A stretch of 64,000 nt of DNA from an uncultured Clostridia bacterium. Lineage in GTDB: Bacteria > Bacillota > Clostridia > TANB77 > CAG-508. Every line of letters starts with the position of its first letter. Positions within the stretch are counted from its first letter, which is position 1. Below are positions 46,801 through 55,440 of the stretch, piece after piece. Below the pieces are notes generated by a model. That model had not been told where the DNA came from. It did not search any database and worked only from the letters and a program-made list of their open reading frames with translations. Both the position numbers and the translations under genes were made by a program. The stretch covers positions 1-64,000 of the forward strand of contig CASKJV010000006.1 in the NCBI GenBank assembly GCA_949388605.1, read 5' to 3'.

Positions 46801-48699
46801 TTATATTATGACAGAAAATATGCATTTTGTCCTAAATGTATAAGCAAAAAAGAATTTGATGAGCTGGATAAGGAATTTGTAAATATTAATGAAATTACTT
46901 CAAAAAAACCTATTGCTGAAGGTGGAGAGTCAATTCTATATCCATATGAAAATAACTCAATTGCAAAAATTTTCAAAACAGATGAAGAGTCTGAAGTAGA
47001 TATTTTATTTAAAAGCATAATTCTTACAAGGATTTGGCGAAAAAGAGAAATTTTGGAAAATCTTAACATTCAAAATCACAAAGTCAAATTTATATATGCT
47101 AAAAAAGTTCTTTTTAGTAGAAAAAATAAACTTGTTGGATACATTATGGACGAAGTAGAAAATGGATTTTCGCTTTCTGTTTTACGGAATAAAGAAAAAA
47201 TTGAAGAACTTGGGTTAACCAGAAAAGATGTATTAGAAATATTAATAACAGTAGGTGAAGGCATTAAAATTCTGCATGATAAAGCAGACATTTATATTGG
47301 TGATTTAAATGGTGATAACATTTTATTTGATATTAATAAAAATGTATATTTCTTAGACTTTGATGGAATGGGAATTGACGATATTGCTCCTACGTTTTTT
47401 ACAGATGAATATCTTGACCCACTTTCTGAAGGAAATATAACAATGAAAGACGATTGGTATTCATTTGCTATTCAGGCTTTCCATTATCTTACTTTTGTAC
47501 ATCCATTTAATGGAATTTATTCTACTGTAATAGATGGACAAAAAGTAAATTTGGAAATTGTTGATAAAATGGCGCAAAGGATATCTCTTCTTGGAAATCA
47601 CGGAATAGAAGTTCCCGATGTAGCAGAATCTTGGGATTGGATGGAAGATGATTTGGAAAAAATATTTTTAAATATATTTGAAGGAAATGTTAGAGAAAGT
47701 ATTGTTCCACAGCTCAAAAAACAATATAATGTTTTATATGGAAAGAATGTAGTTCAATCAACTGATAATAACAAATCATTCTCAATTAATTCCAAATATC
47801 TGGCAATACCAGCTAAACGATTTTTATATGAACCAATACAGGTTATCAATGACTATTCAATAGTATCTAAGGAAGTGGTATCTGAAGACCATGAAAATGG
47901 CTTTGTATCCATTTTGGGAAGAAAAGATATTGAGCATACTATTAGTTGCTCTCCAATTGGAATTAATAATGTATTACTATCAGATGATGAAGATTTTGCT
48001 TTTATAATCTATAGTGATAAGATATTAGTTGTTGATTTAAAATTAAATGTTAGAATCCATACAGAAATAGGAAATGCTATTAATAATGCGGTTCTAAATG
48101 AAGACAATTTGTATTACACTGATATAAAAAATGGAAAAAACGTTATTTTTAATTTGAAAATTATCCGCACACCAGAAGAAGTACAAGTAAAGAAAAAAAC
48201 GATTGACTTCTTAGCGGAACAAGAAACACGAGGATTTTTAGCTAAATTTAATTCAAAATTTGTTATAGTTAAACATTCCTTAGACGGTTCCGAAGATGAA
48301 ATTTATTGCAATGAAGAAAAACTTTGTAGCATAACTTGTAATAATAGTACTATTGCATACAATATTATTTATGATGATGCTTCTAATTTTTGGCTCGTTA
48401 TAAATAATGAAGGCAATGGAATTATTATTAAAACTTTACTCGGAACATATGAACGTATTAATATTAGAGATATTATAGGGAATCGTAAATTTAATATAAA
48501 CAATATTAGTTTTACTAGAGGATATATTTATGTCCCGACTGAAAATTGCCTGTATCTAATTAATACAATAGACCAAACAAAAACTAAGAAAATGGAGGTT
48601 GATAAAATTATAACACCAGATTCAAGGTTGTATGATATTAACCCTAAAGGGTTTAGTGTTATAGCAGATAATAAATTTTACGATATTCGTAAAAAATAA
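43846..48699 (+). CDS. Giant multidomain kinase with pseudokinase modules and zinc ribbons
   Basis: 1617 residues, no membrane segment. A catalytic-type kinase domain spans about 1015-1290: GGES loop (1026-1029), K1041 in IAKIFK, IGDLNGDNILFD with D1153 and N1158, FLDFD with D1171, and DDWYSFAIQAFHYLTFVHPFNG. It resembles kinases of TerY-P loci. Two earlier modules repeat its layout but lack catalytic residues: about 560-700 (VIYSKEIDSNGMYKLIGYI, then FTFYFDIL) and about 790-920 (FVPYKKAFNSKSEFIGYI, then FIDNPFTNVYLS). Each later module follows a matched motif C-x2-H-x10-C-x2-C at 726-743 and 981-998. Residues about 1320-1617 look beta-rich, perhaps a propeller. The first 300 residues are unassigned. 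It probably phosphorylates partners encoded upstream. Confidence 0.8.
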   Translation: MYNILKNKIYSHFYSTFVKESYLKVSEVPNKEEVYYKKKKKLLVVLVKDEEIGSQIYEIIKALKDRNEQINTGRISFKVVDYIVDKQNTVQMFSLNFAYDNEISWNDLSKPEKLQEFVTFVDVMQIKGYILNEAKFEDEKCSSLSALLSFFDLTGTKSEKVKGCIIKYIHYALSGGSNFDKFYTEITNRNEIVHISEFPYSLPIIKLCYNYFSTGNIPEYISGILEKENILQCSENEYNDYLVLTNDNLTDYMTVTDTNNDYTIYAVNSDESIKIYNTISSKFSDFLRDKLNFLKYNMGNCLEQIDRLIIDCNGNIIGYKFTLKDLDGYKLFTTLNVPKFVTSQMLIFQNIWELEKQLKELNSYRIKFGEEENDFDIEKSLTIMSPGYRYTVVPYQNTIKDLFNLVTQNPCIIEKQLIDLLFKMLLNYLNNEYGEVHDEQEILDKKEIRYLTPGLAKQFVNYVLNSKYYDYYEAYKSFSDLSENERCSTCISIIYDKRFVYDPTNVSFVFDYEVENQKDIKLKKGTEEILADGSKLLIFDSKTNIKKLQKYEEKIINELDSIGCDEYRRDGKILKVDKVIYSKEIDSNGMYKLIGYITRPLKGELLTDDFILSLNNKELLKFIVYYLGIFDKVQNQHISWDKNTVWVDKQNDTFTFYFDILNSNFNIEKTYTDSFSWIKDYLIDKGYNPNAFMGLEDFQPTTNFAAFGRYDYSSLLVLSISLDSYCEDHKIYYDSTKMACPACLESKFFVTSETKNNIIKLFEDSIATHYRIDISDGFKPYNLKVYKKSCNINIQEVENNIDEIVSRRIIHKDLNLGQKCFVPYKKAFNSKSEFIGYIYEAVDFDNPLDIDMDNITIDPALCINLNDSRKFKNLPRLKCLIRLLSQVEELIKNGFTFIDNPFTNVYLSKEHKKQVQILNIEFAKKRRKKRTNLKNSKNWAYQYVSNIISLDDTLELKEHSSEFNSLYEQMLELESNLTNYCSIHKLYYDRKYAFCPKCISKKEFDELDKEFVNINEITSKKPIAEGGESILYPYENNSIAKIFKTDEESEVDILFKSIILTRIWRKREILENLNIQNHKVKFIYAKKVLFSRKNKLVGYIMDEVENGFSLSVLRNKEKIEELGLTRKDVLEILITVGEGIKILHDKADIYIGDLNGDNILFDINKNVYFLDFDGMGIDDIAPTFFTDEYLDPLSEGNITMKDDWYSFAIQAFHYLTFVHPFNGIYSTVIDGQKVNLEIVDKMAQRISLLGNHGIEVPDVAESWDWMEDDLEKIFLNIFEGNVRESIVPQLKKQYNVLYGKNVVQSTDNNKSFSINSKYLAIPAKRFLYEPIQVINDYSIVSKEVVSEDHENGFVSILGRKDIEHTISCSPIGINNVLLSDDEDFAFIIYSDKILVVDLKLNVRIHTEIGNAINNAVLNEDNLYYTDIKNGKNVIFNLKIIRTPEEVQVKKKTIDFLAEQETRGFLAKFNSKFVIVKHSLDGSEDEIYCNEEKLCSITCNNSTIAYNIIYDDASNFWLVINNEGNGIIIKTLLGTYERINIRDIIGNRKFNINNISFTRGYIYVPTENCLYLINTIDQTKTKKMEVDKIITPDSRLYDINPKGFSVIADNKFYDIRKK

Positions 48700-48703
48700 A
48701 AGT

Positions 48704-48735
48704 ATCGAGACCACATAATGTGGTCTCGATTTTTT
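48704..48735 (+). terminator. Terminator at the right end of the signalling island
   Basis: ATCGAGACCACA (48704-48715) pairs perfectly with TGTGGTCTCGAT (48719-48730), then TTTTT. Confidence 0.93.
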
Positions 48736-48814
48736 ATAGGAATTTTCTATTAAATTCTATTATAGAAGCTTTTTGAGAAACTTGATACATCTAGATAAAA
48801 CAATTTTATTATTC

Positions 48815-48843
48815 TAGACATAAATTATTAGTTATGCTATAAT
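48815..48843 (+). promoter_or_regulatory. Promoter of prfB
   Basis: TAGACA (48815-48820), 17-base spacer, perfect TATAAT (48838-48843), 37 bases before the start codon. Confidence 0.72.
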
Positions 48844-48879
48844 GCTAATGTAAATTAGTATGAGGAGAAAGAACAATAA

Positions 48880-49986
48880 GTGTTAGAATTAGAAGAAAAT
48901 CTTAAATTTTTAAACAAACTAGATAACAAATTAAAAGAAATAAAAGCTTCCATGAAAATTGAAACTTTAAAACTTGAATTAAAAAACTTAGAAAATGAAT
49001 CTTTAGAAAAAGATTTTTGGAATAATCAAGAAAATTCAAGTTTAGTTTTTTCGAAAATAAAAAGATTACAAAAAAAAATTGGACTATATGAAAATTTAGA
49101 GTCTGATTTAATTAACCTAATAGAAATGAATAAATTACTTACTTTAGAACCTGAGCAAGAACTTATAAATGAATTATTAGCAAATACAAAAAAAATACAA
49201 GAAGATTGCAATAAATTAGAAATTGAAACTTTATTTTCAGGAAAATATGATATTAATAATGCTATATTAACAATGCATCCTGGAGCAGGGGGGACTGAAT
49301 CTCAAGATTGGGTTCAAATGTTATATAGAATGTATGGGAAATGGGCTATTTCCAATGGATTTTCTATAAAAGAGCTTGATTATTTAGATGGAGATGAAGC
49401 AGGAATAAAAAGTGTAACATTTTTAATTTCTGGTGATTATGCTTATGGATACTTAAAAGGAGAAATGGGGGTTCATAGATTAGTTAGAATATCTCCTTTT
49501 GATAGTGGAGGAAGAAGACATACTTCTTTTGCATCTGTGGAAGTATTACCTGAAATTACAGATGATATTGAAGTCGAAATTAATTCTGACGATCTAAGAA
49601 TAGACACTTACAGAGCTTCTGGAGCAGGTGGACAACATGTTAACAAAACAGATTCTGCAGTGCGTATTACTCATATTCCTACCAATATTGTTGTATCGTG
49701 TCAATCTGAACGTTCACAAACAATGAATAAAGAAACAGCAATGAAAATGCTTAAATCCAAATTATTAGATTTAAAAGAAAAAGAAAATAAAGAAACTATT
49801 TCTGAGTTAAAAGGTGAACAAAAAGATATTGCATGGGGAAGTCAAATTCGCTCTTATGTTTTTTGTCCATATACATTGGTTAAAGATCACAGAACAAATT
49901 ATGAAATAGGAAATGTTGATTCTGTAATGGATGGCAACTTAAATGATTTTATGCAAGCTTATTTGAAAATGATAAGTAAAACTTAA
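48880..49986 (+). CDS. prfB: Peptide chain release factor 2
   Basis: 368 residues. It terminates translation at UGA and UAA. The codon-recognition motif SPF is in RISPFDSGGRRHTSF, and the catalytic GGQ is in GAGGQHVNKTDSAVRITH. The start is GTG 48880 with GAGGAGAAAG upstream. The reading frame is continuous: the programmed +1 frameshift with in-frame UGA that most bacteria carry near codon 25 is absent (KLKEIKASMKIET runs straight through). So the usual autoregulation by RF2 level is missing here. Confidence 0.95.
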   Translation: MLELEENLKFLNKLDNKLKEIKASMKIETLKLELKNLENESLEKDFWNNQENSSLVFSKIKRLQKKIGLYENLESDLINLIEMNKLLTLEPEQELINELLANTKKIQEDCNKLEIETLFSGKYDINNAILTMHPGAGGTESQDWVQMLYRMYGKWAISNGFSIKELDYLDGDEAGIKSVTFLISGDYAYGYLKGEMGVHRLVRISPFDSGGRRHTSFASVEVLPEITDDIEVEINSDDLRIDTYRASGAGGQHVNKTDSAVRITHIPTNIVVSCQSERSQTMNKETAMKMLKSKLLDLKEKENKETISELKGEQKDIAWGSQIRSYVFCPYTLVKDHRTNYEIGNVDSVMDGNLNDFMQAYLKMISKT

Positions 49987-50253
49987 TTTAGTACAGAAAG
50001 AAAAAAGTCTTGGTATTAAAAATTAAATATGTTATAATATCCATTATAACACTGTGAGCAATTATATATTGTTCATATATTAATATCTAATTTATTACAT
50101 AAAATTAGATATTAAATATTGTAATAAATCACTCAATTCAAATATTAAATATATAATATAGTATGGACTTATGTTTTATTACAATATTTATACATAGTAA
50201 TTTTTAAATTTAAAAAATACTATTAGTTTATAAAAAAAAAGAGGGTACAACAT

Positions 50254-51462
50254 ATGGGAATAATTGTACAAAAATTTGGAGGTAGTTCTGTTTCTAATCT
50301 AGAAAAATTAGAATATGTATCAGAACATATAATTGATGAGGTTAAAAAAGGAAACAAAGTAGTAGTTGTTGTTTCAGCACAAGGAAAAACTACAGATAGA
50401 TTAATAGCAGAAGAAGCTGAAATTACAGATAATCCTAATGGAAGAGAACATGATGTTTTAGTATCAACAGGAGAACAAATTACAACTGCAAAACTTGCAA
50501 TGTTACTAAATAAAAAGAAATATAAAGCAGTTTCATTAACTGGATGGCAAATTCCTATAATAACAAATAGCCAATTTATGAATAGTAGAATTAGATATAT
50601 TCATAAAAAAACAATAGAAGATTATTTAAATTCTGGAAATATTGTAATAGTAGCAGGTTTTCAAGGTGTTGACGAGAATGGAAATATTACTACATTTGGA
50701 AGAGGTGGTTCAGATACTACTGCAGTTGCATTATCAGCCACTTTAAAAGCTGAAAGATGTGACATTTTTACAGATGTTGACGGTGTTTACACATCAGATC
50801 CTAGAATAGTTAATAAAGTAATCAAGCTAAAAACATTATCTTACGATGAAATGCTTGAAATGTCTAGCATGGGGGCAAAAGTACTTCATAATAGATGCGT
50901 TGAAATTGGAAAAAAATATAATGTACCTATATATGTAAAATCTACTTTTGAAAAAAATAGTATAGGAACATTAGTATCAAATAATAATTTAGAAGACCTA
51001 GTTATAAATGGCGTTACTAAAGATGATTATATTTCTAGAATAACAATAGTTGGTTTAGAAAATAAAATTGGAAAAACTTATCAACTTTTTAAAATTCTTT
51101 CTAAAAATTTAATTAATGTTGATGTAATAGTCCAATCTTTTGGTGAACATATTACAAAAGATATAGCATTTACAGTAAAAATGAATGACTTAAAAAAGAC
51201 CTTAACAGTATTAGAAGAAAACAAAAACGAGTTAGGAATACAAGATATTCTTCACAGTGAAAACTTATCAAAAGTTTCAATAATTGGAGTAGGAATTGCA
51301 AATAAGCCAGGTGTTGCTGCAGATATGTTTGAAGCCTTATATGAAAATAATATCAATATGCATATGGTTACAACTTCTGAAATTAAAATTTCTGTACTTG
51401 TAAATTCTAATCAATCAGATTTAGCTGTTCAAGCGATTCATAAAAAATTTTTTGGAGAATAA
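50254..51462 (+). CDS. lysC: Aspartokinase
   Basis: 402 residues. It phosphorylates aspartate, the first step to lysine, diaminopimelate, threonine and methionine. The kinase domain has VQKFGGSSV at the start, GFQGVDENGNITTFGRGGSDTTAVALS and DIFTDVDGVYTSDPR. Two ACT domains follow (about 265-400, with IVGLENKIGKTYQLFKIL and IIGVGIANKPGVAADMFEAL), so feedback inhibition is likely. ATG 50254 follows GAGGG. The upstream 267 bases have no lysine riboswitch; they contain a 12-bp hairpin (AATATCTAATTT/AAATTAGATATT, near 50089-50120) of unknown role. Which isozyme it corresponds to cannot be told. Confidence 0.94.
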   Translation: MGIIVQKFGGSSVSNLEKLEYVSEHIIDEVKKGNKVVVVVSAQGKTTDRLIAEEAEITDNPNGREHDVLVSTGEQITTAKLAMLLNKKKYKAVSLTGWQIPIITNSQFMNSRIRYIHKKTIEDYLNSGNIVIVAGFQGVDENGNITTFGRGGSDTTAVALSATLKAERCDIFTDVDGVYTSDPRIVNKVIKLKTLSYDEMLEMSSMGAKVLHNRCVEIGKKYNVPIYVKSTFEKNSIGTLVSNNNLEDLVINGVTKDDYISRITIVGLENKIGKTYQLFKILSKNLINVDVIVQSFGEHITKDIAFTVKMNDLKKTLTVLEENKNELGIQDILHSENLSKVSIIGVGIANKPGVAADMFEALYENNINMHMVTTSEIKISVLVNSNQSDLAVQAIHKKFFGE

Positions 51463-51545
51463 AATATTTTAAATATATTTAGGTAATTAGTCAATGCTAT
51501 GTATATCTTATAGGATATTGTTAACAATTTCCTAAGATAAATCAG

Positions 51546-51572
51546 ACTCCCTCTTTTTTGAGGGAGTTTTTT
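51546..51572 (+). terminator. Terminator of the aspartokinase gene
   Basis: ACTCCCTC (51546-51553) pairs with GAGGGAGT (51560-51567), loop of T, followed by TTTTT. Confidence 0.92.
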
Positions 51573-51753
51573 GTGTCATATAAGAAATTCCTATTATATA
51601 AAGTATTCAGTAAGATTTACACATGTTTTTATTCCATAATTTTGTTCTAAACTTATATTTATTGAATAAATATAAGTTAGAATAATTATAAATTATTAAA
51701 AAAAGAAGTATAATCATTATCTTTTTGTAATTATTTTAAAAAGGAGGTATTTT

Positions 51754-52044
51754 ATGGAAGAATTAAAAAAAGTAACTAATACTTTTCAAAATATAGTATT
51801 AGAAAATCGTGAAAAATTAAATATTACTGGTATAGTTGATGTATTAAGTTTTGATGATCAAATAATAATAGTAGAAACAGAATTAGGTTTGTTAACTATT
51901 AAAGGAGAGGATTTAAAAATAAATAAATTAAGTATAGATACTTCTGATTTTTCAGTAGATGGAAAAATAAATAGTCTTGTGTATTCGAGTTCTGACAGTA
52001 ATATGTCAAAAAATAAAAATATATTAAGTAAAATATTTAAATAA
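51754..52044 (+). CDS. yabP: Sporulation protein YabP
   Basis: 96 residues. YabP is needed for spore cortex formation and is made in the mother cell. ENREKLNITGIVDVLSFDDQIIIVETELGLLTIKGEDLKI is the typical beta-rich YabP/YqfC pattern. AAGGAGG precedes ATG 51754. yabQ follows at once, then divIC, the same order as in Bacillus and Clostridium. Confidence 0.88.
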   Translation: MEELKKVTNTFQNIVLENREKLNITGIVDVLSFDDQIIIVETELGLLTIKGEDLKINKLSIDTSDFSVDGKINSLVYSSSDSNMSKNKNILSKIFK

Positions 52045-52059
52045 GGTGTGACTTTTGAT

Positions 52060-52461
52060 ATGAAATTTTTTTCTCAAGAAGAAATATTCTTACTTTTCTT
52101 TATTATAGGGATAATAATAGGGTTAATATTTGATTTTTTTAAAGTATTAAGGAAATCTTTTAAAACAACAGATATAATCACTTTTGTAGAGGATCTACTA
52201 TTTTTATGTATTTCTGGTGGATTAGTAGTATTTAGTATTATAAAATTAAATGGCGGAGAAGTAAGATTTTATCTATTTCTAGGAATATTTTTTGGAGTAT
52301 TAATTTATTCTTTGACAATAAGTAATTTATATGTTATAATTCTATATGAATTTATAAAAATATGTAAAAAAGTTTTTATATTTTTTAATAAAATTCTTTT
52401 TACAATATTAAAAACATGCAAAAATGTATTAAAATATATTTACTTAAAAATAAAAAAATAA
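52060..52461 (+). CDS. yabQ: Spore cortex biosynthesis protein YabQ
   Basis: About 133 residues with three or four membrane segments and a basic C terminus, the usual YabQ layout. GIIIGLIFDFFKVLRKSFKTTDIITFVEDLLFLCISGGLVVFSI carries the conserved first half. The start is either ATG 52060 or GTG 52048; AAGGTGTG at 52043 fits ATG 52060 better. It acts in the forespore outer membrane during cortex assembly. Position after yabP supports the call. Confidence 0.85.
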   Translation: MKFFSQEEIFLLFFIIGIIIGLIFDFFKVLRKSFKTTDIITFVEDLLFLCISGGLVVFSIIKLNGGEVRFYLFLGIFFGVLIYSLTISNLYVIILYEFIKICKKVFIFFNKILFTILKTCKNVLKYIYLKIKK

Positions 52462-52475
52462 TGGAGATACATAGG

Positions 52476-52754
52476 ATGAATATATCAAAAATAAACAAAA
52501 TATTAAATTTAATAGTAATTTTATTAGTTATATATGTTATATTTACTTCAATAAAACAACAAACAAAATTAAATTCTTATGATAAAGATATCTCATACTA
52601 TAATTCTCAAAAAGAAGATTTAATTAGCAAAAAGGAAGAATTATTAGCTACTAAAAAAAATGTTGATTCAGAAGAATATATCGAACAAGTAGCCAGAGAA
52701 AAACTTGATATGTATTATCCGAACGAAACTGTTTATATTGATGTAAGTAAATAG
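52476..52754 (+). CDS. divIC: Septum formation initiator DivIC/FtsB family
   Basis: 92 residues. A short cytoplasmic start, one membrane segment (about 8-26), then an extracytoplasmic coiled coil (SYYNSQKEDLISKKEELLATKKNVDSEEYIEQVAREKL) and the typical YYPNETVYID ending. It belongs to the divisome complex with DivIB and FtsL. ATG 52476 has GGAG 8 bases upstream and is preferred over the ATGs at 52416 and 52461. Confidence 0.9.
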   Translation: MNISKINKILNLIVILLVIYVIFTSIKQQTKLNSYDKDISYYNSQKEDLISKKEELLATKKNVDSEEYIEQVAREKLDMYYPNETVYIDVSK

Positions 52755-52866
52755 AGTTATCTATTTACTTTTAAACTTATTATTTTATATCATTAAAAAT
52801 TTTTATCTCAATTGTTTGTTTCTAAATAAATTTCCTACAAATAAAAATTAAATAAGGGGGCAAATT

Positions 52867-54189
52867 ATGGAACTAGAAAGTTTATCACTTGTTGATTTGA
52901 AAAATTTAGCAAAAGATAAAGGAATCCCAAATTATTCAAAATTAAAAAAATCAGAACTTATTGAAAAAATTTTGGAGCAATATAATAGCAAAAAAGACGA
53001 AGAAACATCTAAACAAGACAATATAGAAAATATCAAAACAACAACTACTAACGAAGAAATCTCTTCAAATTCTTATAAACTAAATAGTGATAATGATGAA
53101 TATGTAGAAGGAATTTTAGAACTTTTACCAGATGGATATGGTTTTTTAAGAGGTGACAATTACTTATCAACTAATAAAGATGTATATGTATCACCAGTTC
53201 AAATTAGAAGATTTAAATTAGATACTGGTGATAAAATAAAAGGAATTAAAAGAATTCCCAAAGAAGGTGAAAAATTTCCTGCTCTTATTTATGTTGGAGA
53301 AGTTAATGGTGAATCACCAGACAAAGCCATGAAAAGAAAGAGTTTTGATGATTTAATTCCTATATATCCTCAAGAAAAATTAAAATTGGAAACAACAACT
53401 TCAGAATATACAATGCGTTTAATGGATTTAATGAGTCCAATTGGAAAAGGACAAAGAGGTATGATAGTAGCGCCTCCTAAAGCAGGAAAAACTACTATTT
53501 TAAAGAAGATTGCAAATAGCATAACAACTAATAATCCAGAAGTATATTTAATTGTACTTCTTATAGATGAAAGACCGGAAGAAGTTACAGAGATGAAACG
53601 TTCAATAAAAGGAGATGTAATCTACTCTACATTTGATGAACAACCAGAACATCATGTTAAAGTAGCAGAAATGGTTATAGAAAGAGCAAAAAGATTAACA
53701 GAACAAAACAAAGATGTTGTAGTTTTATTAGATAGCATTACTCGTTTAGCAAGAGCATATAACTTAGTAATTCCATCTTCAGGAAGAACTTTATCTGGTG
53801 GTTTTGATCCAGCAGCTCTTCATAAGCCAAAACGTTTTTTCGGTGCTGCTCGAAATACTGAAGATGCTGGAAGTCTAACTGTTTTAGGAACAGCTCTAGT
53901 CGATACTGGAAGTAGAATGGATGAAGTTATTTTTGAAGAATTTAAAGGTACAGGAAACATGGAAGTTTTCTTAGACAGAAGTTTATCAGAAAAGCGTGTA
54001 TTTCCTGCAATTGATGTTAATAAATCAGGTACAAGAAGAGATGAATTATTGTTAAATAGAAAAGAAAATGAAACAGTTAATTTAATTAGAAAAAATTTTT
54101 CTAGTTTATCTACAGCAGATTTAACAGAAAAATTAATTAATTATATGACAAAAACAAAAAATAATGACGAATTTATAAAATTAATATAA
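52867..54189 (+). CDS. rho: Transcription termination factor Rho
   Basis: 440 residues. An RNA helicase that ends transcription and limits antisense RNA. N-terminal SAP-like Rho_N ([25 protein letters not shown]), a short acidic linker, the cold-shock RNA-binding domain ([20 protein letters not shown]), and the RecA-type ATPase with [10 protein letters not shown] (Walker A), [15 protein letters not shown] (Walker B), and [20 protein letters not shown]. No large insertion in the N-terminal part. AGGGGGC precedes ATG 52867. Confidence 0.96.
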   Translation: MELESLSLVDLKNLAKDKGIPNYSKLKKSELIEKILEQYNSKKDEETSKQDNIENIKTTTTNEEISSNSYKLNSDNDEYVEGILELLPDGYGFLRGDNYLSTNKDVYVSPVQIRRFKLDTGDKIKGIKRIPKEGEKFPALIYVGEVNGESPDKAMKRKSFDDLIPIYPQEKLKLETTTSEYTMRLMDLMSPIGKGQRGMIVAPPKAGKTTILKKIANSITTNNPEVYLIVLLIDERPEEVTEMKRSIKGDVIYSTFDEQPEHHVKVAEMVIERAKRLTEQNKDVVVLLDSITRLARAYNLVIPSSGRTLSGGFDPAALHKPKRFFGAARNTEDAGSLTVLGTALVDTGSRMDEVIFEEFKGTGNMEVFLDRSLSEKRVFPAIDVNKSGTRRDELLLNRKENETVNLIRKNFSSLSTADLTEKLINYMTKTKNNDEFIKLI

Positions 54190-54203
54190 TCAATCAAGAT
54201 ATA

Positions 54204-54229
54204 AAAAATGGGCATTTTGTCCATTTTTT
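54204..54229 (+). terminator. Terminator after rho
   Basis: AATGGGCA (54207-54214) pairs with TGTCCATT (54218-54225) with one G-U, then TTTT, within a longer A/T arm. Confidence 0.8.
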
Positions 54230-54409
54230 GCATATATCGCATATTACTATTATAATCTACTTTTAACCGCCAATCATGAAACGCACCATGCCTTAAATTG
54301 CATTAAATATTTTATCAAATAAGAAATATATTATTGATAGATTATAAAAATATGATATAATATAGATGTTTAAGAATAAAATTTAAAGTAAAGATGGAGG
54401 ATTTTAAAA

Positions 54410-55147
54410 ATGGAAGAAGAAATCGAATCAACAAACAGCGAAAATAAAAAAACTAAAAACAAAAAGCTACTTATAATATTAGCTATAATTATATTAATAG
54501 GAATTATAGGAATAATATGCTTTATAAGTTCATTTGTTAATGAATATTCACAAAGAATAGTATTAGGTAATGAAATAGAAAATATTAATAAAACAGGAAA
54601 TGTAGACACAGAAATAAAATCAAAAGGAAAATATGCTGATGTAGAAAAAGCTTTAAAAGACTATATTACTGAATATCAAACTATAGCAACAGAACTAGAA
54701 AATCAATATGAAAATGATAAATTTTCAACATTATTATCAGCAGACAATTATGCAAGTGATGGTCCAGAATTTGCAGAATCAAAGAAATTAGTTTCAGATA
54801 TAAAAGGCAAAGGGGAAGAAGTGAAAACAAAATTGTCTGAAATGGTAACAAACGAATACAAAGAAAAAAGAGCATCAGATATGAATTTAACAGGAAAGTA
54901 TAAAGATTTATTTATAGAGAGTATACAAATAGAAAACGAATTAGAAAAAGTTAATAAAACAATTGATAATATTAATAATTATTTAGAAAAAGTAGAAAAT
55001 ATTTTTGATTTCCTAAATGAAAATAATGGTAAATGGGAAGTAAAAGATAATACAGTTCAATTTTATGATGCTACATTACTAACAAAATACAATTCTTTAG
55101 TTTCATCAGTAAATATAATAGCAAATACATTACGTATGGGATTATAA
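54410..55147 (+). CDS. Membrane-anchored helical protein of unknown function
   Basis: 245 residues, not recognised. A charged cytoplasmic start, one membrane segment (about 20-44) and an extracellular, almost wholly helical region with repeated NKTIDNINNYLEKVENIF-type heptads. No lipobox or catalytic motif. GGAGG precedes ATG 54410. Single-gene unit with its own terminator; last plus-strand gene before the strand switch. Confidence 0.65.
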   Translation: MEEEIESTNSENKKTKNKKLLIILAIIILIGIIGIICFISSFVNEYSQRIVLGNEIENINKTGNVDTEIKSKGKYADVEKALKDYITEYQTIATELENQYENDKFSTLLSADNYASDGPEFAESKKLVSDIKGKGEEVKTKLSEMVTNEYKEKRASDMNLTGKYKDLFIESIQIENELEKVNKTIDNINNYLEKVENIFDFLNENNGKWEVKDNTVQFYDATLLTKYNSLVSSVNIIANTLRMGL

Positions 55148-55211
55148 TAAAATTTGCTGTGAAAATAAACTAAATATGAAATTAAAAAATAATTTAATAC
55201 CTAATTAATGA

Positions 55212-55240
55212 AAAGGAAGTAGAAATACTTTCTTTTTTTA
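55212..55240 (+). terminator. Terminator of the 245-aa gene
   Basis: AAAGGAAGTA pairs with TACTTTCTTT, loop GAAA, followed by TTTT. Confidence 0.8.
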
Positions 55241-55253
55241 TTTGTATAAATTA

Positions 55254-55440
55254 TTGATACATGATGATGTTAATATTAATATAAGGGCAAAGTTAATAAA
55301 TATGATTTTAATACTTTTCTATAGAGGGAGCGTAGTAGCTCTTATATTAAGTTTATATATAACATTGCACAAAATCAAAGTTTTGTGCAAAAAGGAGTAG
55401 GACTTATATATAAAACAGCCAAATACCTATACTCCTACAT
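55254..55440 (+). ncRNA. Possible small structured RNA
   Basis: A promoter-like TTGATA (55254-55259), 17-base spacer, TAATAT (55277-55282) is followed, with no open frame, by a set of hairpins. TTGCACAAAA/TTTTGTGCAA (about 55364-55391) is perfect with a 5-base loop. Then GGAGTAGG pairs with CCTATACTCC, with one bulge and one mismatch or G-U, around an AT-rich loop. GC content is higher than in the surrounding 1 kb. I do not know a matching RNA family. Confidence 0.4.

Noticed and set aside
48860..48886. Short frame ATG AGG AGA AAG AAC AAT AAG TGT TAG overlapping the prfB start, considered as a frameshift leader
   Set aside because: The stop is TAG, not read by RF2, and no slippery site is present, so it cannot serve RF2 autoregulation; the ATG is part of the ribosome site.
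49987..50253. Lysine riboswitch before the aspartokinase gene
   Set aside because: No L-box core sequences found; only an AT-rich hairpin near 50089-50120 that does not resemble the lysine riboswitch.
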